Positions 18,158 through 27,202 of a DNA stretch of 64,000 nt are shown piece by piece. The DNA lies in NCBI GenBank assembly GCA_002709405.1, contig PAQV01000037.1, forward strand, positions 1 through 64,000, in the 5' to 3' direction. The stretch comes from Paracoccaceae bacterium. Its GTDB lineage: Bacteria > Pseudomonadota > Alphaproteobacteria > Rhodobacterales > Rhodobacteraceae. The translations under genes were made by a program, and so were the position numbers. Under the pieces are notes generated by a model. The model worked only from the letters and a program-made list of their open reading frames with translations, had not been told where the DNA came from and searched no databases. Numbering within the stretch: the first letter of the stretch is position 1; every line of letters begins with the position of its first letter.

Positions 18158-19170
18158 GGATCGGGTGGCCCCGGATCGGGCGTGATTGGCCCGGATGTGT
18201 CTGGATCTGGCGGCGCCGCATCGGGCCCCGGTTCATCGGGCCCGGCTTCATCAGGAACAGCCGAGATCTCGGCCATGGTCCGCTCGACGATGGTCGCGAA
18301 TTCCGCGGCCAGAAGGGGCACCGGCTGGTCCGACCGGGTGATCAGGCTGGCCGGAATGGAAATCTCTGGCCGGAACGGCAGGGCGACCAGGTCCATCGCG
18401 GCCACCGACAGGGCGGTGAAGGCATCGACCACGGCCACCCCGTTACCCGCCTGGGCCAGGATCGCCGCCGTGTGGCAATAGCGGACCTCGACCTGCGGGG
18501 CGTAATCCACGCCGTCGGCTTCGAAACTGGCCTGCAATTGCAGCCCCAGCCGCGACACCCGGTCCAGCCCGATGAACCCGGCCTCGGCCGTTTCCGCCGG
18601 CCCGATGAAGTCGCGCCCGGCCAGCGGATGGCCCGATTGCACCAGCGCCCGCATCAGGTCCGACCTGGGCGAACGCACGGTCACGCCCGGGTGGCTCTCC
18701 AGCCCCAGGCACAGGCCAAGATCGCAGGTGCCGATGGACACCGCGTCGATGACCTCTTCCAGGCGGCGCACATCGTATTGCACCGTCACCGCCGGCCGCC
18801 CGGCCAGGAAGGCCTTGAGTGCGATCGGCACCACCGAATGCCCCAGCGGCGGCGTGGCCAGCAGCCGCAGCTTACCAGCCGAGCCTCCGCGCAGGTCGCG
18901 CACCCGGCTTTCGATGCTGCGCAATTGTTCGAACAGCGGTTCGATCTCTTCGAACAGCAGCCGGGCTTCGCTGGTCGGATGCATCCGCTTTTTCTGGCGC
19001 TCGAACAGCGGAAAGCCCAGCTGGTCCTCCAGCTGCTTGATCGCCGAGGACACCGAGGGCTGCGAAATGCCCAGTTCGGCCGCGGCGGCAACGGTTGTCT
19101 GGTGCAGCATCAGCATGCCGAAGATCTCCAGCAGCCGGACCGACAGATCGTTGCGCCGCTTGATCTTCAC
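18154..19170 (-). CDS. LysR-family regulator, last gene of the D-hydantoin operon
   Basis: This 338-residue protein has an N-terminal LysR helix-turn-helix (LLEIFGMLMLHQTTVAAAAELGISQPSVS in parts, residues ~13-41; SSAIKQLEDQLGFPLFER) and a substrate-binding domain. The C-terminal ~30 residues are a low-complexity Pro/Asp/Gly tail (PDEPGPDAAPPDPD and on) that ordinary LysR proteins lack. Its ATG overlaps the racemase stop (ATGA, 19167-19170), so the regulator is produced with its operon. A palindrome at 26949-26967 before the first operon gene is a candidate target. Confidence 0.92.
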   Translation of the reverse strand: MKIKRRNDLSVRLLEIFGMLMLHQTTVAAAAELGISQPSVSSAIKQLEDQLGFPLFERQKKRMHPTSEARLLFEEIEPLFEQLRSIESRVRDLRGGSAGKLRLLATPPLGHSVVPIALKAFLAGRPAVTVQYDVRRLEEVIDAVSIGTCDLGLCLGLESHPGVTVRSPRSDLMRALVQSGHPLAGRDFIGPAETAEAGFIGLDRVSRLGLQLQASFEADGVDYAPQVEVRYCHTAAILAQAGNGVAVVDAFTALSVAAMDLVALPFRPEISIPASLITRSDQPVPLLAAEFATIVERTMAEISAVPDEAGPDEPGPDAAPPDPDTSGPITPDPGPPDP

Positions 19171-19832
19171 GAGGCCCCGAGCCGCCCCGCAAGGATGTTG
19201 GCCATGGCCATGCCCACGGCGGCCTGGGTCGGATCGATCACCGGACAGCCCAGCTCGGCCTCCAGCTTGACCCGGTGCGTGGCCAGGCCCGCACAGCCCA
19301 GCACCAGCGCCTCGGCCCCGTCACCGATCAGGCCCTGTCCGACCTCGACCAGCCGGGCAAAGGTGCCTCCGCCGCGCGCGCCTTCATCGACGCTCATGTT
19401 CAGGGCGCGTTCGCCGGCGACCCGGTCCATCACGCCCATGCGCCGCATGTAAAGCCGGTGCCGCCGTTCCCCGGCCGAGGACATGCCCACGATGCCGATC
19501 CGGTCTCCGCGCGCGAGGGCGGCCAGCACGCCGCTTTCCTGGATGCCGTAGACCGGCACCGGCGACACCGACCGGCAGGCGTCGATGCCCGGATCCGAGT
19601 AGCAGGCGATGATGAAGGCCGCCGCGTCGGGCCGGCTTTCGACCAGCTTGACCAGAGGCAGAACCACCTGGTCCGTGTGCAGCTGGGTTTCCACGCCGAA
19701 GGGGCCCTCGGCCAGGGTCAGGCATTCGATTTCTGGCCCGCCACCCAACCGGAAGGGCTGAAGCGCCGCGTCCATGCCATCGGTCACCGCCTGGTTCGAG
19801 TTCGGGTTGATGACGACGATTGGCCCGCTCAT
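19167..19832 (-). CDS. hyuE: Hydantoin racemase / Asp-Glu racemase superfamily
   Basis: This 221-residue enzyme would interconvert D- and L-5-monosubstituted hydantoins, feeding the D-specific hydantoinase. The two catalytic cysteines of the family are visible as C77 (IIACYSDPG) and C180 (LVLGCAGLA). The opening VVINPNSN matches hydantoin racemases. It overlaps the hydantoinase stop (ATGA). A less specific Asp/Glu/hydantoin racemase role is possible, but adjacency to hydantoinase and carbamoylase makes hydantoin the best guess. Confidence 0.9.
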   Translation of the reverse strand: MSGPIVVINPNSNQAVTDGMDAALQPFRLGGGPEIECLTLAEGPFGVETQLHTDQVVLPLVKLVESRPDAAAFIIACYSDPGIDACRSVSPVPVYGIQESGVLAALARGDRIGIVGMSSAGERRHRLYMRRMGVMDRVAGERALNMSVDEGARGGGTFARLVEVGQGLIGDGAEALVLGCAGLATHRVKLEAELGCPVIDPTQAAVGMAMANILAGRLGAS

Positions 19833-21280
19833 GGCGCGATCCTCGCGCCGTAGTTGATGGCGTCGTCGAGCTCGGGCACCTTGGTGCCGGGATAGCCCGT
19901 CAGGTCGATCGGCGCGCGGGCGACGAACTGGCCCTGCCCCGGCTCGGCCATCAGCTCTCCGTCGGCCACGATGGACTTGCCGCGGGTCAGCACGTGCACC
20001 GGCCAGCCGGTCAGTTCCCAGCCTTCGTAAGGCGTGTAATCCATGTTGTCGTGCTGGTCGGCCACGGTCACCGTGCGCGTGGCCTCCGGATCCCAGATGG
20101 CGATGTCGGCATCCATGCCCACGGCCAGGCTGCCCTTGCTTTCAAGACCGTAGAGCTTGGCCGCGTTGGTCGCCGACAGGGCCACGAATTGCTGCAGCGT
20201 GATCCGCCCCTTACTGACCCCTTCGGAAAACAGCAGCGGCAGGCGCAGGGCAATGCCCGGCATCCCGTTGGCGATCTGCTTGAAGCTTGCATCCGGCCCC
20301 TTCGACAGCTTGCCGCTTTCGTCATAGCGGTAGGGCGCGTGGTCCGACGAGAACACGCTGAACGTGCCGCCCTGCAGGTGCCGCCAGAGGGCCTCTTGCG
20401 TGGCGTGGTCGCGCAGCGGAGGCGAGCACATGAACTTGGCGCCCTCCATCCCCGGTCGGTCCAGGTCGGTGCGGTCGAGGAACAGGTATTGCGCGCAGGT
20501 CTCGCCAAAGATCGAGGCCCCGTCCAGCCGCGCGTCATGCACCATCTGGGCACCCTGGGCGGTGGACACGTGCACGATCAGCAGCGGCGCATCGACCAGC
20601 CGGGCCAGCGAGATCGCACGGTTGATCGCCTCTGTCTCGGCCATTTCGGGGTGGCTGATGGCATGGTAGCGCGGCGCGGTGTGGCCGGCCTTGACCAGCC
20701 GGTCCGACATCCAGCCGATCATCCCGGAATTCTCGGCATGCACCATGGTCAGCGCGCCGTGTTCCTTGGCCACGGTCAGGATGTCCAGGAACTGGCGGTC
20801 GTCGATGCGCATCAGGTCGTAGGTCATGAAGACCTTGAACGACGTCACCCCCCGCTTGAAGGCCTCGGGCAGCTCGGCCAGGGCGGTCTCAGAAGGGTCG
20901 GCCACGATCAGGTGATAGCCGTAGTCGATGACCGAGGCCGTGCCGGCCCGGCTGTCGTAAAGATCGAGCGTTTCCAGCACGCCCATGCCCCGGTGCTGGG
21001 CGGCGAAGGGCACGAAACAGGAATTGCCGCCGTAGGCCGCGCTGATCGAGCCGGAGGTGTAATCGTCGGCCGTCATGCCGCCGGTCGCGGATTCCTGGGC
21101 GATGTGGCAATGCACCTCGATCCCGCCGGGCAGGACCAGCTTGCCGCTGGCGTCGATGGTTTCAGCGCCTTCAAACCCTGTGCCCAAGGCCGCGATCTTG
21201 CCGTCGGTGATGCCGATGTCGGCGAAGAAGCGGTCGGTGGCGGTGGCAAGTTCCCCGCCCTTGATGACCAGGTCGAACAT
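19829..21280 (-). CDS. hydA: D-hydantoinase / dihydropyrimidinase
   Basis: This 483-residue amidohydrolase opens dihydropyrimidine or 5-substituted hydantoin rings to N-carbamoyl amino acids. All expected binuclear-metal ligands can be seen: H57 and H59 (EVHCHI; the common HTH is HCH here), carbamylatable K149 (TSFKVFMTY), H181 (MVHAEN), H237 (LIVHVS) and D313 (SSDHAPY). Length and order match dihydropyrimidinase. Placed between an SDR gene and the racemase, and upstream-coupled to a D-carbamoylase, it most likely acts as a D-hydantoinase. It could also serve pyrimidine degradation, but no pyrimidine reductase is nearby. Confidence 0.94.
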   Translation of the reverse strand: MFDLVIKGGELATATDRFFADIGITDGKIAALGTGFEGAETIDASGKLVLPGGIEVHCHIAQESATGGMTADDYTSGSISAAYGGNSCFVPFAAQHRGMGVLETLDLYDSRAGTASVIDYGYHLIVADPSETALAELPEAFKRGVTSFKVFMTYDLMRIDDRQFLDILTVAKEHGALTMVHAENSGMIGWMSDRLVKAGHTAPRYHAISHPEMAETEAINRAISLARLVDAPLLIVHVSTAQGAQMVHDARLDGASIFGETCAQYLFLDRTDLDRPGMEGAKFMCSPPLRDHATQEALWRHLQGGTFSVFSSDHAPYRYDESGKLSKGPDASFKQIANGMPGIALRLPLLFSEGVSKGRITLQQFVALSATNAAKLYGLESKGSLAVGMDADIAIWDPEATRTVTVADQHDNMDYTPYEGWELTGWPVHVLTRGKSIVADGELMAEPGQGQFVARAPIDLTGYPGTKVPELDDAINYGARIAP

Positions 21281-21291
21281 GGGATGTCCTC

Positions 21292-22080
21292 TCAGACGGA
21301 TTTGATCGCGCCGCCGTCGCAGCGCACGAGGCTGCCGGTGACGTAGGATGCGGGGGCCGAGGCCAGGAAACAGGCGACGGCGGCGAATTCCTCGACCGTG
21401 CCATAGCGGCCAGCGGGGATCGTCGCGCGCGAGGCCGCGCGGACCTCGTCCAGCGATTTGCCGGACTTGGCCGAGGCCGATCCGTCCAGCTCGTCGACCC
21501 GTTCGGTATGGATGCGCCCGGGCAGCAGCATGTTCACGGTGACCCCGTCGCCGGCCACGTCGTTCGACATGGATTTCGACCAGCCCACCAGCGCCGAGCG
21601 CAGGGTGTTCGACAGGCCCAGCGTGGGGATCGGCTGGATGACACCGGACGAGGCCACGGTGATCACCCGGCCCCAGCCCTGCGCGCGCATCGGGCCGATC
21701 AGCTTCTGGGTCAGCTTGATGACGGTCAGCACCATCGGGTCGAAATGGGCGGCCAGCACGTCGGTGTCGGCATCGACCATCTTGCCCGGGGGCGGGCCTC
21801 CGGTGTTGTTGACCAGGATGTCGACGCCGCCCAGCATGTCCTCGCTGGCCTTCGCCAGGGTCTCAGCCGCGTCCGGGGCCGTCAGGTCGGCGGTCACGTA
21901 ATCGACCTTGCCCGCGCCCTTGGCGGTGATCTCTTCGGCGGCGGCCTTCAGCTTGTCGGTGCTGCGGCCCGCGATCAGCACATGTGCGCCCTCGGCGGCC
22001 AGGGCCGTGGCGATGCCAAGGCCAAGCCCGCGTGACGCGGCCGTCACCAGGGCCCGTTTGCCGGTCAGTCCGAAATCCAT
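21292..22080 (-). CDS. SDR-family oxidoreductase with altered catalytic motif
   Basis: This 262-residue Rossmann protein has the nucleotide motif TAASRGLGLG near residues 13-22 and NNTGG near 91-95. At the catalytic position the usual YxxxK is replaced by S157-N-T-L-R161 after S144 and S145. A group of 3-oxoacyl-ACP-reductase-like SDRs with such an imperfect tetrad is known, so this need not be inactive. It shares a base with the DapA-family stop (TGATG). Its role in hydantoin metabolism is unclear; oxidation of a side chain or of a lyase product is possible. Confidence 0.88.
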   Translation of the reverse strand: MDFGLTGKRALVTAASRGLGLGIATALAAEGAHVLIAGRSTDKLKAAAEEITAKGAGKVDYVTADLTAPDAAETLAKASEDMLGGVDILVNNTGGPPPGKMVDADTDVLAAHFDPMVLTVIKLTQKLIGPMRAQGWGRVITVASSGVIQPIPTLGLSNTLRSALVGWSKSMSNDVAGDGVTVNMLLPGRIHTERVDELDGSASAKSGKSLDEVRAASRATIPAGRYGTVEEFAAVACFLASAPASYVTGSLVRCDGGAIKSV

Positions 22081-23015
22081 CAGTTCAGTTCCTTCAGTCG
22101 TTTTTCAAGCCGGCCCATCAGGCGGGTCAGCTCGTCATGGTCGGTGGGCGTCAGCGACGGCCCCGGGGCGCGCACCTTGGCCGAGGCGATCATACCCCGG
22201 CGGCGCAGCACCTCCTTGCGGATAGCCAGGCCAAGGCCCAGCTGCTGTTCGTAGCGCACCAGCGGCAGGTAGGCGTCAAAGAGGTCCTCGGCCCCGTCCA
22301 CGTCGCCGGCGGCATGCCGTGCCACAACCTGCACCAGCATTTCCGGATAGGCAAAGCCCGTCATCGCCCCATCGGCCCCGCGCTGCATTTCCTGGGCCAG
22401 GAACAGCGCCGAATTGCCCGTCAGGATCGACATGCGGGGGACGTCGCCGGTGTCGGTTTCCGCCCGCACGCGCGAGAGTTTCGTCAGCCCGGGCCAGTCT
22501 TCGTGTTTCAGCATGACGATCTGCGGATGATCGACGGTCAGGCCCAGGATGGTTTCGACCGACATCTGCACGCCGGTCGTCTGCGGGTAATCCTGCAGGC
22601 AGATCGGGATGTCCGGCCCGAGCGCCGCGCAGACCTGGGCAAAGTAGCCCCGGAGCTTGACCTCGGTGCCCAGGCCCGGCTGCGGGGCGACCATGACGCC
22701 GCCCGCCCCCATGTCCATCACCGATCTGGACAGCCGGGCCATGTTGTCGAGCCCGGCGCCCGACACGCCCACGACCACTGGCACGCGGCCATCCACGCGC
22801 TTCAGCACATGTTCGGCGAAGCTGCGCGATTCATCCGGCGTCAACTTGGGTGCCTCGCCCATGATCCCCAGGATGGTCATGCCGGAGACACCGCTTTCCA
22901 GGTAGAAATCCACCAGCCGGTCGGTGCTGTCCAGGTCCAGTGCACCGTCATCCGCAAAGGGCGTGGCCGAGATGATGTAGACCCCGCTGGTATTGCGGTC
23001 GATCACCCCTGTCAT
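22080..23015 (-). CDS. DapA/N-acetylneuraminate lyase-family aldolase
   Basis: This 311-residue (beta/alpha)8 class I aldolase family member carries the Schiff-base lysine K170 (IVMLKHED) and the tyrosine Y143 (CLQDYPQTTG) expected at the active site. The start at ATG 23015 overlaps the carbamoylase stop (ATGA). The phosphate/carboxylate-binding GxxGE loop reads GIMGEAPKL. Family members act on pyruvate or related keto acids, so it may cleave or form a carbon-carbon bond of an amino-acid-derived compound. It is probably not lysine-pathway DapA, given the operon. Confidence 0.9.
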   Translation of the reverse strand: MTGVIDRNTSGVYIISATPFADDGALDLDSTDRLVDFYLESGVSGMTILGIMGEAPKLTPDESRSFAEHVLKRVDGRVPVVVGVSGAGLDNMARLSRSVMDMGAGGVMVAPQPGLGTEVKLRGYFAQVCAALGPDIPICLQDYPQTTGVQMSVETILGLTVDHPQIVMLKHEDWPGLTKLSRVRAETDTGDVPRMSILTGNSALFLAQEMQRGADGAMTGFAYPEMLVQVVARHAAGDVDGAEDLFDAYLPLVRYEQQLGLGLAIRKEVLRRRGMIASAKVRAPGPSLTPTDHDELTRLMGRLEKRLKELN

Positions 23016-23938
23016 TCGGGATACTCCACCCCGGTCTGGGCGGTGATGCGGCCGTAATGTTCGACCCGGCGGTGACGCTTGAAGTCGAAGATGGTTTCCT
23101 TGCCGAAGTTGCACAGGTCCATGTCGCAGGCATGGGTGATCAGCTCGTCGCCGTCGGTTTCGGCCCGGGCCACCACGAAGCCGTTGGGATCGGCGATGAT
23201 GGATCCGGCCATCAGCGGGTGGCCGTCCTCGTCCCCGGCCTTGGCCACGCCCACGACCCAGCAGGCGTTCTGGTAGGCGCCCGCGGTCATCGACAGGTCG
23301 GAATGGTAGATCCGCTTCTCCAGCCCCTCGTCGCTCATCTGCGAGTTCACCGAGGGCGTGTTGTAGCCCAGCATGACCAGTTCGACGCCCTGCAGGCCCA
23401 TGACGCGGTAGGTTTCCGGCCAGCGGCGGTCGTTGCAAATGGCCATGCCCATCCAGGCATCCATGTTCTTCCAGACCGGGAAGCCCAGGTCCCCGGGTTC
23501 GAAATAGCGCTTTTCCAGGTGCTGGAAGGCCCGTTCGGTGTCGTATTCCGAATGACCCGGCAGGTGCACCTTGCGGTACTTGCCGACGATGTTGCCCTCG
23601 CGGTCGGTCAGGATCGAGGTGTTGTAATGGTGGCCGTCGGGGGTTTTCTCGGCATAGCCGAAGGAAATCGCGATGCCATAGCCCTTGGCCTTGTCGAACA
23701 GCGGCTGGGTGGCGGCATTGGGCATTTCGGTTTCGAACCAGCTGTCGACCTCGGCCTGGTCTTCCATCCACCAGCGCGGGAAGAAGGTGGTCAGCGTCAG
23801 CTCGGGGAAGACGACAAGATCACAGCCCTTTTCGGCCGCCTGGTCCAGCAGGGCGATCATGCGGGCGACGACCGCTTCACGGGTGTCGGCCTTCTGGATA
23901 GGGCCCATCTGGGCGGCTCCGATAACGATTTCACGCAT
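23012..23938 (-). CDS. N-carbamoyl-D-amino-acid hydrolase (D-carbamoylase)
   Basis: This 308-residue nitrilase-superfamily enzyme converts N-carbamoyl-D-amino acids to D-amino acids, ammonia and CO2. The catalytic triad is E46 (FPELTLTTFFPRWW), K123 (KYRKVHLPGH) and C168 (AICNDRRWPET). The segments FQHLEKRYFEPGDLGFPVW and NDRRWPETYRVMGLQG are nearly identical, from memory, to the well-studied Agrobacterium D-carbamoylase, which makes this assignment much stronger than 'nitrilase family'. It follows the ABC importer and precedes the DapA-family gene. With hydantoinase and racemase it completes the D-hydantoin pathway. Confidence 0.94.
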   Translation of the reverse strand: MREIVIGAAQMGPIQKADTREAVVARMIALLDQAAEKGCDLVVFPELTLTTFFPRWWMEDQAEVDSWFETEMPNAATQPLFDKAKGYGIAISFGYAEKTPDGHHYNTSILTDREGNIVGKYRKVHLPGHSEYDTERAFQHLEKRYFEPGDLGFPVWKNMDAWMGMAICNDRRWPETYRVMGLQGVELVMLGYNTPSVNSQMSDEGLEKRIYHSDLSMTAGAYQNACWVVGVAKAGDEDGHPLMAGSIIADPNGFVVARAETDGDELITHACDMDLCNFGKETIFDFKRHRRVEHYGRITAQTGVEYPE

Positions 23939-23949
23939 GGTAGTCTCCT

Positions 23950-24615
23950 TCAGGATGCGATGCGCCGTTCAAAGCGGCTGATCACGCGGACCAGCGGCCA
24001 GAGCAGCACGAGATAGATGAGCCCGGCCAGCACGATGGGCGAGGCATTGTAGGTGACCGACCTGGCCAGCCCGGCCTGGTGCAGCATCTCGCCCAGCGAC
24101 ACGACCGAGGCGAGCGAGGTCAGCTTGACCACCTCGACGGTATTGGACAGCAGGTCGGGCAGCACGTTGCGCAGGGCTTGCGGCAGGGTCACGTGGATCA
24201 GGGTCTGGCCGGCGGACAGGCCGGTGGACCGGGCGGCCTCGGTCTGGCCCTTGTGGACCGACAGCAGGCCGGCGCGGATGATTTCCGCGTAATAGGCCGA
24301 GTTGTTCAGGAAGAACCCGATCACCACGGCCACGAAGGGGGAAATGCGCAGGCCCGCGAAGGGCAGCCCGGCATAGAGGAAGATCAGCAGGACCAGGGGC
24401 GGCAGGGCGCGGAAGAAATCGACAAAGGCGATGGCCGCCCAGCGGATGCCGCGCAGGTGCGACACCGATCCCAGAGCGGCAAACAGACCGCCGACAAGGC
24501 CCATGGGAATGACCACGAGGCAGATCAGCAGGGTCATGCCCAGGCCCCGCAACAGCAGCGGCCAGGCCTGGACCATGATGTCGATGTTGAAGAATTGCTG
24601 GATGATCGCGTCCAT
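23950..24615 (-). CDS. Polar amino-acid ABC importer permease (second)
   Basis: This is a 221-residue inner-membrane permease of the His/Glu/Gln/Arg (HisM/GlnP) type. The EAA segment is EAARSTGLSAGQTLIHVTLPQALR. The start is ATG 24615, sharing its first base with the stop of the previous permease (TGATG). A longer frame upstream is a shadow of that gene. It lies 11 bases before the D-carbamoylase gene, so import and hydrolysis are co-transcribed. Confidence 0.92.
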   Translation of the reverse strand: MDAIIQQFFNIDIMVQAWPLLLRGLGMTLLICLVVIPMGLVGGLFAALGSVSHLRGIRWAAIAFVDFFRALPPLVLLIFLYAGLPFAGLRISPFVAVVIGFFLNNSAYYAEIIRAGLLSVHKGQTEAARSTGLSAGQTLIHVTLPQALRNVLPDLLSNTVEVVKLTSLASVVSLGEMLHQAGLARSVTYNASPIVLAGLIYLVLLWPLVRVISRFERRIAS

Positions 24616-25289
24616 CAGGCGGCTCCTCGCGAAAACCGCGTTTCCAGCCAGCGCGACAGCACGACCAGCGGCAGGAAGATCACCACGTAGGCCACCGCCG
24701 CCAGCGTCAGGGGCGAGGCATTGGCCGAAAAGCTTTGCGCGGTGGTGGCCTGGCCCAGGATGTCCGGCACCCCGATCACCATGCCAAGGGCGGTCATCTT
24801 GGTGATCGCGATGGCCCGGTTGGTCAGCGGCGGGATCACCATGCGCAAGGCTTGCGGCAGCACGACATAGCCCAGCGTCTGGGTATAGCCCAGCCCGGTG
24901 GACCGGGCGGCCTCCCACTGGCCCTTGGGCGTGGCGGTGATGCCGGCCCAGACGATTTCCTCGGCAAAGGCCGCCAGCACCAGGGCCAGCACCAGGTAAA
25001 GCACCGTGAAGCTGGTCAGGACGACGCCGATGTTGGGCAGGCCAAAGAAGGCCAGCAGGATCAGCACCAGGGGCGGCAAGGCCCGGAAAATGTCGGCGAA
25101 GACGACGATGAAGAAGGACAGCAGGCGCACACGGAAACTGCGCAGGCAGGCCAGCAAGGTGCCCACCACGACGCCCGTCAGCACGATCAGCACCGACAGC
25201 AGGATGGTGACGCCCACGCCTTTCAGGATCGACGGCGCATAGCGCGCCAGCACATCCATGTTCAGGAACGTATCCGAGAAACTCGACAC
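24615..25289 (-). CDS. Polar amino-acid ABC importer permease (first)
   Basis: This 224-residue permease is a sister of the next gene product and would form the heterodimeric channel with it. It has the RALPPLVLILLAFFG segment and the EAA motif WEAARSTGLGYTQTLGYVVLPQALR. It begins 3 bases after the ATPase stop. Substrate is likely a hydantoin, carbamoyl amino acid or amino acid. Confidence 0.92.
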   Translation of the reverse strand: MSSFSDTFLNMDVLARYAPSILKGVGVTILLSVLIVLTGVVVGTLLACLRSFRVRLLSFFIVVFADIFRALPPLVLILLAFFGLPNIGVVLTSFTVLYLVLALVLAAFAEEIVWAGITATPKGQWEAARSTGLGYTQTLGYVVLPQALRMVIPPLTNRAIAITKMTALGMVIGVPDILGQATTAQSFSANASPLTLAAVAYVVIFLPLVVLSRWLETRFSRGAA

Positions 25290-25292
25290 GGG

Positions 25293-26084
25293 TTACTCCG
25301 AGATCCGGCCGAGGAAGGCCCGGGTCCGCGCCTCGCGCGGGCGTTCGAACACCTCTTCCGGCGTGCCCTGTTCGACGATGACACCGCCGTCGACAAAGAC
25401 CACACGGTCGGCGGCCTCGCGGGCGAATTTCATCTCGTGGCTGACCACCAGCATGGCCATGCCTTCGGCCCGAACCTCGCGCATGACGGCCAGAACGTCG
25501 CCCACCAACTCCGGATCCAGCGCCGAGGTCGGTTCATCGAACAGCATCACGGACGGTTCAAGCGCCATCGCCCGGGCGATCGCCACCCGCTGCTGCTGGC
25601 CGCCGGACAATTGCGCCGGGTAGCTGTCGGCCTTGGCCTTCAGCCCGACCCGGTCCAGCGCATCCAGCGCGCGGGTCTCGGCCTCGGCGCGCGGTTTCTT
25701 CTGCACCCGGCGCATTGCCAGGGTGACGTTCCCCAGGGCGGTCAGGTGCGGATAAAGGTTGAACGACTGGAACACCATGCCGATCCGCTGGCGCATCCCG
25801 TTCAGGTCGACGCCGGTGCCTGTGATCGGTTTGCCCTCGACGAATATCTCGCCGCTGTCGGGTTCCTCCAGCCGGTTGCAACAGCGCAGCATGGTGGATT
25901 TCCCCGAGCCCGAAGGCCCGAGGACAAAGACCATTTCACCGCGGGCGACCGACAGGTCGATCCCCCGCAGGATCGGGTCCGCACCGAAGGACTTGTGGAG
26001 CCCACGCAGCTCCAGTGTCGGACGGTCCGTGATCACCGGCTTACTCGCAGCTCGGGGTGTGGTCGTCTTCGACATAGCCGGCAA
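25293..26084 (-). CDS. Polar amino-acid ABC importer ATPase (GlnQ/HisP-like)
   Basis: This ATPase of about 263 residues shows Walker [10 protein letters not shown], signature LSGGQQQR, Walker B with [11 protein letters not shown] and H-loop VVSHEM. With the 26084 ATG the gene overlaps the binding-protein gene by 44 bases; ATG at 26075 or GTG at 26036 are alternatives, and the first family-like residues are [11 protein letters not shown]. No strong ribosome site decides it. Confidence 0.9.
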   Translation of the reverse strand: MPAMSKTTTPRAASKPVITDRPTLELRGLHKSFGADPILRGIDLSVARGEMVFVLGPSGSGKSTMLRCCNRLEEPDSGEIFVEGKPITGTGVDLNGMRQRIGMVFQSFNLYPHLTALGNVTLAMRRVQKKPRAEAETRALDALDRVGLKAKADSYPAQLSGGQQQRVAIARAMALEPSVMLFDEPTSALDPELVGDVLAVMREVRAEGMAMLVVSHEMKFAREAADRVVFVDGGVIVEQGTPEEVFERPREARTRAFLGRISE

Positions 26085-26880
26085 AGTCCGGCTGGCCGAA
26101 GCCCGGCAGCGGCGTGATGGCGGCCGAGCCTTCGGCCGGGGTGACGCCGAACCACTTTTCGGACATCGCGGCCATGGTGCCGTCGATCTTCATGCACTCG
26201 ATGACCTTTTCGACGGTCGCGCGCAGCTCGGTGTCTTCCTTGCGGAAGGGCATGCCCCAGACCAGGCCGGTCGAATGCAGGTAGCTCAGCTTGATCTGCG
26301 GGTTCTTCTTCGCCGCCCAGGCCGAGGCCGTGTTGCCCGCCACGTTGGCAAAGGCCCGGCCCGAAACGACGGCCTGCACCGCGTCGGTGTTGGTGCCATA
26401 GCTTTCGACCGTCCAGCCGATTTCGTCCTCCAGGCCGCGCGCCCAGCTGTCATAGGCCGAGCCCTTGTTGACCGCGATGACCTTGCCTTCGAACTCGCTG
26501 AGGTCGGTCACGTCGGGCGCGTCCGATTTCACGACGAACTGGAAGTCGGTGTTCAGGTAGCCTTCGGAGAACAGCAGGTTGTCCGCCCGTTCCCCGGTGA
26601 TGGTGGTCGGAGCGACGACGAAATCATAGGTGCCCGCGGCCAGGCCCGGCAGGATGCCCGACCATTGCGTGGCGACGATGTCCATCTTGGCCCCAAGCCG
26701 CGCGCCGATCTCGTTTGCCAGGTCGACGTTGAAGCCCTCGACCCCGCCGGACATGCTGGGCATGGCGTGCGGCGCGAAGGTTCCGTCAAGCGCGACCTTG
26801 TAGGTCGTGTCCTGCGCCAGGGCGGCCGAGCCGAGTGTGAGCGTGGCGGCCAGTGCGCAAAGCGTCTTCTGGATAGTCAT
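26041..26880 (-). CDS. Polar amino-acid ABC importer binding protein
   Basis: This 279-residue periplasmic binding protein of family 3 begins with a Sec signal ([22 protein letters not shown]). The typical opening [16 protein letters not shown] and the ligand-lobe [12 protein letters not shown]-like segment ([16 protein letters not shown]) follow. It is the first gene of the ten-gene operon that continues to the LysR gene at 18154. It likely sets substrate range for hydantoins or carbamoyl amino acids. Confidence 0.92.
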   Translation of the reverse strand: MTIQKTLCALAATLTLGSAALAQDTTYKVALDGTFAPHAMPSMSGGVEGFNVDLANEIGARLGAKMDIVATQWSGILPGLAAGTYDFVVAPTTITGERADNLLFSEGYLNTDFQFVVKSDAPDVTDLSEFEGKVIAVNKGSAYDSWARGLEDEIGWTVESYGTNTDAVQAVVSGRAFANVAGNTASAWAAKKNPQIKLSYLHSTGLVWGMPFRKEDTELRATVEKVIECMKIDGTMAAMSEKWFGVTPAEGSAAITPLPGFGQPDFAGYVEDDHTPSCE

Positions 26881-27202
26881 GTCAGTACCCCTGTTCCTGT
26901 TGTTGCCCGGCGAAACTATGCGCAGAGGCCGGGGGGAACCCAGCGAAATTCATAGGTAAGCTATGAAACTTTGGATATCTGTATAGATCAGCCTTATAAA
27001 CTCGCATCTGGCGAGGCGGTGCGCCGGAATGCGGCGTGGGGCCATACGCCGACTGCCCGAAAGATGTTCAGAATGAGCGTGTTCCGGGCAGGTTTCGCGC
27101 TGATCGGGGCCTTGGCGGACGCCCGGCTTGACGGCGGAACCAGCGGGTTCGCCAGATTGCCCGGACCGGACGACCCCCGCGCCCCTTTCAACGAGTATCG
27201 CC
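26881..27202. other. Divergent promoter region of the D-hydantoin operon and a nitrilase gene
   Basis: This 322-base gap holds the palindrome at 26949-26967, a weaker inverted repeat ATCT-GTAT-AGAT at 26977-26988, and a possible rightward promoter TTGGAT (26971) spaced 17 bases from TTATAA (26994). The rest toward 27202 is GC-rich and shows no clear gene. Confidence 0.55.
26949..26967. promoter_or_regulatory. Perfect palindrome upstream of the D-hydantoin operon
   Basis: The sequence TTCATAG-GTAAG-CTATGAA is a perfect 7-bp inverted repeat with a 5-base spacer. It lies 69 bases upstream of the binding-protein start, in the only AT-rich part of the gap. Its size and AT-rich arms suit a LysR-type regulator such as the one encoded at 18154-19170; that link is inference. 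Confidence 0.6.

Noticed and set aside
22080-23771. A 563-residue open frame suggesting an aldolase fusion
   Set aside because: The upstream half is the wrong frame of the carbamoylase gene; the aldolase starts at 23015.
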